Source: Juglans regia
Taxonomy: Eukaryota > Streptophyta > Magnoliopsida > Fagales > Juglandaceae
Direction: 5' to 3'
DNA: 64,000 nucleotides
Assembly: GCF_001411555.2 (NCBI RefSeq)
Contig: NC_049911.1
Location: forward strand, 7,882,209-7,946,208
How positions within the stretch are numbered: position 1 is the stretch's first letter; each line of letters begins with the position of its first letter. Below the pieces are notes generated by a model that made no database searches, was not told the DNA's origin, and saw nothing but the letters and a program-made list of their open reading frames with translations. Both the position numbers and the translations under genes were made by a program. Below, in pieces: positions 59,393 to 64,000 of this stretch.

Positions 59393-60616
59393 CTACTGGT
59401 CACCCACAACTACTTCAATATTGGCTCTTTCCAAGTCCATTAATAAGTGGGGCTGAGTGGTAAGAGTTGCAATTACCGGTCCCACTGGCTTCCTGCTAAG
59501 TGCATCAGCTACAACATTAGCTTTGCCTGGATGGTAGTTAATGTTGCAGTCATAGTCCTTGACTAGTTCGAGCCATCTTCTCTGTCTCATATTCAGTTCT
59601 TTCTGAGTGAAGAAGTATTTCAAACTCTTGTGATCCGTGTAGATTTCGCACCTTTCACCATATAAATAATGCCTCCAGATTTTAAGTGCAAAGACAACGG
59701 CGGCCAACTCCAAATCATGTGTTGGGTAATTTTGTTCATATGTCTTCAGTTGCCAAGAAGCGTATGCTATTACTTTCCCATGCTGCATCAATACACATCC
59801 CAAACCCAAATGCGAAGCATCACAGTAAACCACAAATCCTCCTCTTTCGCTAGGAACTGTTAGAACTGGAGCTGTCACCAATCTCTTCTTCAATTCCTGG
59901 AAGCTTTCCTCACATTTTTCAGTCCAAACATACTTGTTGTTCTTCCTAGTAGGGGCGGTAAGGGGAACCGCTATTTTTGAGAAATTGTCTATAAATCGAC
60001 GGTAATAACCAGCCAAACCCAAGAAACTCCTAACTTCATGCACATTGGTTGGTTGAGTCCAGTTAACTATTGCTTCAATCTTCCCGGGATCTACAGAAAT
60101 GCCATCCCTTGAGACTACATGTCCCAAAAATGTAATAGACTCAAGCCAAAATTCACACTTCTTCAACTTGGCAAATAATTTCTTATCCCTGAGTGTCCCT
60201 AGTACTTGTCTAAGATGGTCTTCATGTTCGGCTTTGCTCTTGGAGTAGATTAATATATCATCAATAAACACCACTACAAATTTATCCAGAAACTCATGAA
60301 ATACTCGATTCATCTAGTCCATAAATACTGCTGGGGCGTTGGTTAAACCAAAAGGCATGACTAAAAATTCATAATGGCCATACCTGGTCCTGAAAGCTGT
60401 CTTAGGCACATCCTCCGCCTTGATTTTTAATTGATGACAACCCGATCTGAGATCAATTTTAGAAAACACTTGCACACCTTGCAACTGATCAAATAAATCA
60501 TCGATGCGGGGCAACGGATATTTATTCTTATGGTCACTCGATTCAGTTCCCTGTAGTTTATACACATCCTCATTGTCCCATCCTTCTTCTTCACAAACAA
60601 GACTGGAGCTCCCCAA
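59393..60616 (-). pseudogene. pol: Chromovirus RT catalytic region and RNase H
   Basis: The shifted frame gives [35 protein letters not shown] and [14 protein letters not shown], followed by a TAG at 60316. The next open frame (60313-59393) starts [12 protein letters not shown] and carries the catalytic [14 protein letters not shown], then [20 protein letters not shown] and [13 protein letters not shown]. RNase H has [40 protein letters not shown] and [17 protein letters not shown]. All catalytic motifs remain, so the stop may be recent. Confidence 0.93.
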
Positions 60617-61300
60617 GGTGACACACTAGGTCTAATGAAACCTTTGTCTAACAAGTCTTGCAACTGTTCTTTGAGCTCGGCTAACTTTGATGGCGCCATT
60701 CGATAAGGGCCTTTGGAAAGAGGCGCCGTGCCTGGGGCTAATTCAATAGCAAACTCTACCTCCCGCTCAGGCGGTAATCCAGACAAATCTTCAGGAAAAA
60801 CTTCTGGATATTCCCTCACAATAGGAATCTCTTCTAGTTTCAATTCTTCCTTTGGTTCATCCACCACAAAGGCCAAATACCCTTGACACCCATCACGTAA
60901 TAGCTTGTCAACCTGAAAAGTAGAAATAACTGATGGAGAGGTACGCACCCTAGAACCCATAAACCGAAGTTCCTCTTCTTCCAGAAACTTGAACACCACT
61001 TCCCTTTTAAAACAATCAATACTAGCATAATTGGAAGCTAACCAATCCATCCCCAAAATCACATCAAACCCGGTCATAGGAAAGACTATCAGGTTAGCTA
61101 GCATTTCCTTCCCGCTAATAGTTATTGGAGACTTGAGTAAAATCTTGTTACAAGTCACTATATCACCAGTTGGGGTAGAGACCCTCAAATTGTAGTCCAT
61201 CTCATTAGCAACAATGGGGCACAACTTAACATAATCCATTGAAATAAAGGAGTGGGTAGCCCCCGAGTCAAATAAAACAATAGCCTTATTGAGGAATAAG
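60427..61300 (-). pseudogene. pol: Chromovirus protease and RT N-terminus
   Basis: The protease motif [12 protein letters not shown] lies at about 61280-61245, just upstream of [16 protein letters not shown] in the same frame. [19 protein letters not shown] follows at about 61060. The RT N-terminus ([40 protein letters not shown]) runs to a frameshift at about 60530. The catalytic DSG of protease is intact. Confidence 0.92.
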
Positions 61301-61387
61301 GGAACAATTCCTAGTTACATCATATAATCCAAAGAGATAATAAGACAAATATTCCTAATTCACAACAAAGAAAATTTTAAAAGATGG

Positions 61388-62371
61388 TTAGAGAATTATA
61401 CCTGTGATGACATCATCCTTGTCCTCAGCTTCTCTCTGTGTCAAAGCAAACACCCGAGCAGGTACAGTCCTCCGCTGGTTGTTGCCTTGATTATTCAGCC
61501 TAAAGTTTTGGGGTGGGTTGGGCCTTCTGTTGTTCTCCGCAAGCAATGGACATTCTCTAATGAAATGCCCATCCTTACCGCATTTGAAACATGATCTCAC
61601 TTCCTTCCTGCACTCCCCATGGTGTATGCGGTTACAGAACTTACAGGGGTTAGGTGTATGATTTCCCTGTATCTGTCTCTGACTTGAACTGCTCCCCTCA
61701 TTTCTCTTTTTCCATTGCCCTTGATCCGAACTAGGAAACCCTTGTGGAGCAGCTCTCTTCCTCTGTTCTTGCAATTCAGCACCCCTCTTAAGATTCTGTT
61801 CAACTAGCATCGCCTTGTGCACTAATTCTGAAAAATTCTGAATCTGTAAGACCATCACCCGTTCATAAATCCTGTAGTTCAAACCTTCTTCAAACTTCCT
61901 AGTCTTTTTCTCCTCATCGGGAATCAAGTATGCGGCGAAACGTGATAATTCCGCAAACCTTGCAGCATACTAGCGCACAGTCATGGTCCCTTGTACCAAG
62001 TTGGTGAACTCTCGGGCTCTAGCATCTCTATCTGCCTTAGGGAAAAATCGATCGAAGAAACTCTGCTTGAATTGAGCCCAAACAATTACTCCAATCCCCT
62101 CAGCTTCCCTGATAACTTTCTCAGAATTCCACCATCTCTTTGCTTCTCCAGATAGTTTGAAGGCTGTGAACTTGACTTTTTGCTGATCGGTACACTCCAA
62201 AACACCAAATATTTCTTCAATGTCTTGTATCCAATCTTCCGCGGCGTTCGCATCGCCTCTTCCATCAAAGGTGGGAGGATGCGTTAGATTAAATTGTTCG
62301 AACGTGCAACCCCCACCATTGTCGTCTTCATTCAAATCTTCAAGAGTTCGAACTCTACGACGAGCAACCAT
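61388..62371 (-). pseudogene. gag: Chromovirus gag (composite element)
   Basis: Start at 62371 (MVARRRVRTLEDLNEDD). The gag core follows: FEQFNLTHPPTFDGRGDANA, AEDWIQDIEEIFGVLECTDQ, LSGEAKRWWNSEK and FKQSFFDRFFP. A TAG follows MTVR at 61970. The same frame resumes with the capsid C-terminal part (MIPDEEKKTRKFEEGLNYRI, about 61927). It ends with two cysteine-rich knots, CKFCNRIHHGECRKE and the zinc knuckle CFKCGKDGHFIREC (CX2CX4HX4C intact). Length and order are typical for chromoviruses of the long-LTR Tekay/Del type. A stop at 61388 precedes protease. Confidence 0.92.
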
Positions 62372-62483
62372 CCTGAAAGTCTAAACTCAGTGAAACGTTC
62401 TAAAATAAAAGAAAACGAAAAGACCAGGTAAAAAGAAATAAATAAGAGGATGAATAAAATATGCATATAAACACAAATACATA

Positions 62484-62504
62484 TATATATATATATATAT
62501 ATAT
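62484..62504. repeat. (AT)n microsatellite in the chromovirus leader
   Basis: AT run between the gag start and the primer-binding site. Confidence 0.85.
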
Positions 62505-62782
62505 CTATATAAATCAGATAACTATGTAAATCCGACATCACTTAATACACATGTATATCACTAAAATCTATAACCTCAAAGTTCCAAACTCAACTCCTAA
62601 CATCAGCCAAATCTAAACCTCAAATCCCATCAAAATCAATCTTAATATTCTTGGAACTCAAACTTAAATACCCCCATGACTATCCTTATAATCCTCCAAT
62701 TCCTATTTTGAAATTTCCACATCTTATGAACCCACAGATATCTAAACCTCCAAGGTCTACAGTATGCAGAATTCAAACCTGT

Positions 62783-62793
62783 CTCTGATACCA
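62783..62793 (-). other. Primer-binding site at the TRIM-chromovirus junction
   Basis: TGGTATCAGAG on the minus strand, two bases after the TRIM LTR end, followed by ACAGG and the chromovirus leader. The same 11 bases occur at 55560-55570 between the chromovirus LTR and the TRIM internal domain. It matches the initiator tRNA(Met) 3' end complement. Confidence 0.9.
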
Positions 62794-62795
62794 TT

Positions 62796-62967
62796 TGTAA
62801 CGCCCCAATAGAAGGCCCAAACCACATGGCCTATACTCCAAAAGGACTAGTCAATGATGCAATTGGAGCCCCATTGGAACCTTATAAAGAGCAAGAACTT
62901 CTCATTCCCAAGCAATGTGGGATCCCATACGCCACCTACCCTTACTCATATCATATGGGGTATCACA
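62796..62967 (-). repeat. TRIM-type LTR, 5' copy (172 bp)
   Basis: Partner of 55299-55470 with about five transitions between them. The TATA-like box is at 62880-62889. It sits directly upstream of the chromovirus leader, so any transcript of the chromovirus genes would start from a TRIM promoter. Confidence 0.93.
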
Positions 62968-62972
62968 CCCTT

Positions 62973-63121
62973 AGTGATTTCAACTCAAAGGGAGTCACCT
63001 TCGAATGGCATGAGAAACCAACAAACTCCTTTGGAGTGGTGTCTTCCTTTTCGTCTATGACATGGGTAGCGTCGAAAGTTCTTGCCAACCCGGAAAGATG
63101 CAAGGATTTCTTGGGAGCCAT
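62973..63121 (-). pseudogene. Antisense transposon ORF, 5' part
   Basis: The probable start is at 63121: MAPKKSLHLSGLARTFDATH, VIDEKEDTTPKEF, SCHSKVTPFELKSLR. It is cut by the composite retroelement exactly in the codons after KSL. The target duplication CCCTT lies within this reading frame, and removing the insert plus one CCCTT restores an open join to the frame at 55298. Confidence 0.65.
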
Positions 63122-64000
63122 TAGCAACCAAGGAGAAAGAAGAGGAATTGAAGGGAACAACACAAGGAGAAGTGCTTGAAAGAAGAAGAGGAATAAGAGA
63201 GAACAATTCAAGAAGAAGTGTTTGAAAGAAGGAGAGGAACACAAGATATCCAGCAGGAGATAGAATAGACAAAGTAACCTGTTGCTGAGAAGGAAGGGGA
63301 CCATATATTGACAAGCTCGACGGTTGACATCCCGAGGCAGTAGGATCCCACGTTCCCCATGGAGTACCAGAATACTGCGATCGATGTGATTCAAGCAAAG
63401 TATCCGAGTAACCGCCTGAAGAGAGTAGTGACGAAGGGACTGAAGGGGCACCATTTAATGCGGACCGTAACCTTCAAAGTATAGCCATACAAGTTGAAGC
63501 CGAAACTTTTCCAGGTATTGTGTAAAGACAGAAAGGCCACTCGAATATTGCTGGGGAGTAGAAGTGCAACACGTGAGTGCCAAGAAATTTGCATTACCCC
63601 GTCCCAGGAAAGAAAAAGGCCTCAAGGCCCAAACTTGCCCACAAAATAAGTCATCTATAAGGGAAGGTGAACAGTGATGGCTGATGGGACGGATAGACAT
63701 GACGCCGCTTAGCTGCACCCCACTCATGGATACTCGTACATGGCAGAGCGGGAAAAATAGAGGACCTTTCATCTTCTAACATGGGAACATTGACGGACCA
63801 CCAAAGATGCCAATAAAGTAAGACAAAGCAGGGAACCACGCCACATTAATGGCACCACTACCCGAGCTACATGCCACATTAATGATGTCGTCGTCGAGGC
63901 ATGCCACATTAAAGGATTCTAACAAAAGGAACACTAAAAGGGACATGGACTCCATGGGGGCAAGCACGATGTATCCCCCCAGACTCCCGGCATAAATAGT
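63122..64000 (+). mobile_element. Right part of the second Tat-like remnant, probably reaching its LTR
   Basis: A diverged local repeat of about 60 bp (AAAGAAGAGGAATTG / AGAAGAGGAATAAGAG, GAAGAAGTG) lies at about 63130-63240. Several GCCACATTAA motifs (63840-63915) and a TATA-like CATAAATAG at 63990-63999 suggest the LTR promoter region, reading rightwards. I cannot fix the LTR start; an AAGGGAAGGTGAACAG purine tract near 63660 is a candidate polypurine tract. The element continues past the window. Confidence 0.4.

Larger units (their letters stand above)
55299..62967 (-). mobile_element. Composite TRIM / Ty3-gypsy chromovirus retroelement
   Basis: A 7.67-kb unit flanked by a perfect 5-bp duplication CCCTT (55294-55298 and 62968-62972). 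Read on the minus strand the order is: 172-bp TRIM-type LTR (62967-62796), primer-binding site, chromovirus gag-pol (62371-57915), chromovirus polypurine tract, one 2304-bp chromovirus LTR (57876-55573), a second primer-binding site (55570-55560), ~90-bp TRIM internal domain, TRIM polypurine tract, 172-bp TRIM LTR (55470-55299). Each switch between the TRIM and chromovirus falls at the shared TGGTATCAGAG motif. The two TRIM LTRs differ at about five positions. Confidence 0.92.

Noticed and set aside
1..64000. tRNA, rRNA, organelle-derived DNA, or endogenous pararetrovirus
   Set aside because: I looked for tRNA-like cloverleafs, rRNA-like blocks, plastid or mitochondrial genes and movement or coat protein motifs and saw none I could support.

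Overview
The window is nuclear DNA from a flowering plant, almost certainly a eudicot. It has three TIR-NB-LRR (TNL) disease-resistance relics, a gene class that grasses lack, plus plant Ty3/gypsy chromoviruses, Ty1/copia pieces, an L1-type LINE, hAT-like MITEs, a FAR1-related sequence and a class III peroxidase relic. A woody dicot is plausible, but I cannot fix the species. I see no intact host gene, tRNA, rRNA, CRISPR or prokaryotic feature. Every coding region I recognise carries stops, frameshifts or truncations.

Layout. 1-7187: duplication unit A, made of an LTR tail, a copia reverse-transcriptase fragment, a coiled-coil gene fragment and TNL pseudogene A (minus strand). 8394-13769: a complete but mutated Reina-like chromovirus with 505-bp LTRs. 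14756-21614: a nest in which a hAT-like MITE is split by a full-length LINE (12-bp target duplication), itself split by a 575-bp hAT MITE with a perfect 8-bp target duplication. 21640-27712: remains of a Tat-like gypsy element (gag, a degenerate tandem array, an antisense ORF), interrupted by a 3.57-kb solo LTR. 27890-28558: peroxidase pseudogene. 29070-29699: copia gag fragment. 29712-29806: orphan piece of TNL 3' flank. 29807-35575: an LTR of the same family as the 3.57-kb one, in the opposite orientation, 5'-truncated and split by another 2.9-kb solo LTR.

35576-43894 is duplication unit B, with the same order as unit A: copia RT, coiled-coil fragment, TNL B. A 2.8-kb solo LTR lies in the TNL intron, and a copia element replaces the TIR exon. 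45394-47558 is a FAR1-related pseudogene. 49490-52837 is TNL C. From 52838 to the end is a second Tat-like remnant with an antisense transposon ORF, interrupted at 55299-62967 by a composite retroelement.

That composite is the most unusual object here. It has 172-bp TRIM-type LTRs at both ends and a perfect CCCTT target duplication, but inside it is a whole chromovirus coding region with its own polypurine tract and a single 2.3-kb LTR. This is followed by a second primer-binding site, the roughly 90-bp TRIM internal domain and the TRIM polypurine tract. The two elements meet exactly at the 11-bp primer-binding site they share. That fits recombination between a TRIM and a one-LTR circle of the chromovirus, or template switching during reverse transcription.

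The TNL copies look like dispersed duplicates of one ancestral gene. In two of them the P-loop lysine codon is destroyed, in different ways (Lys to Met in B, Lys to stop in C). The region is best read as a decayed resistance-gene cluster expanded by segmental duplication and repeatedly invaded by retroelements, most of them reduced to solo LTRs.
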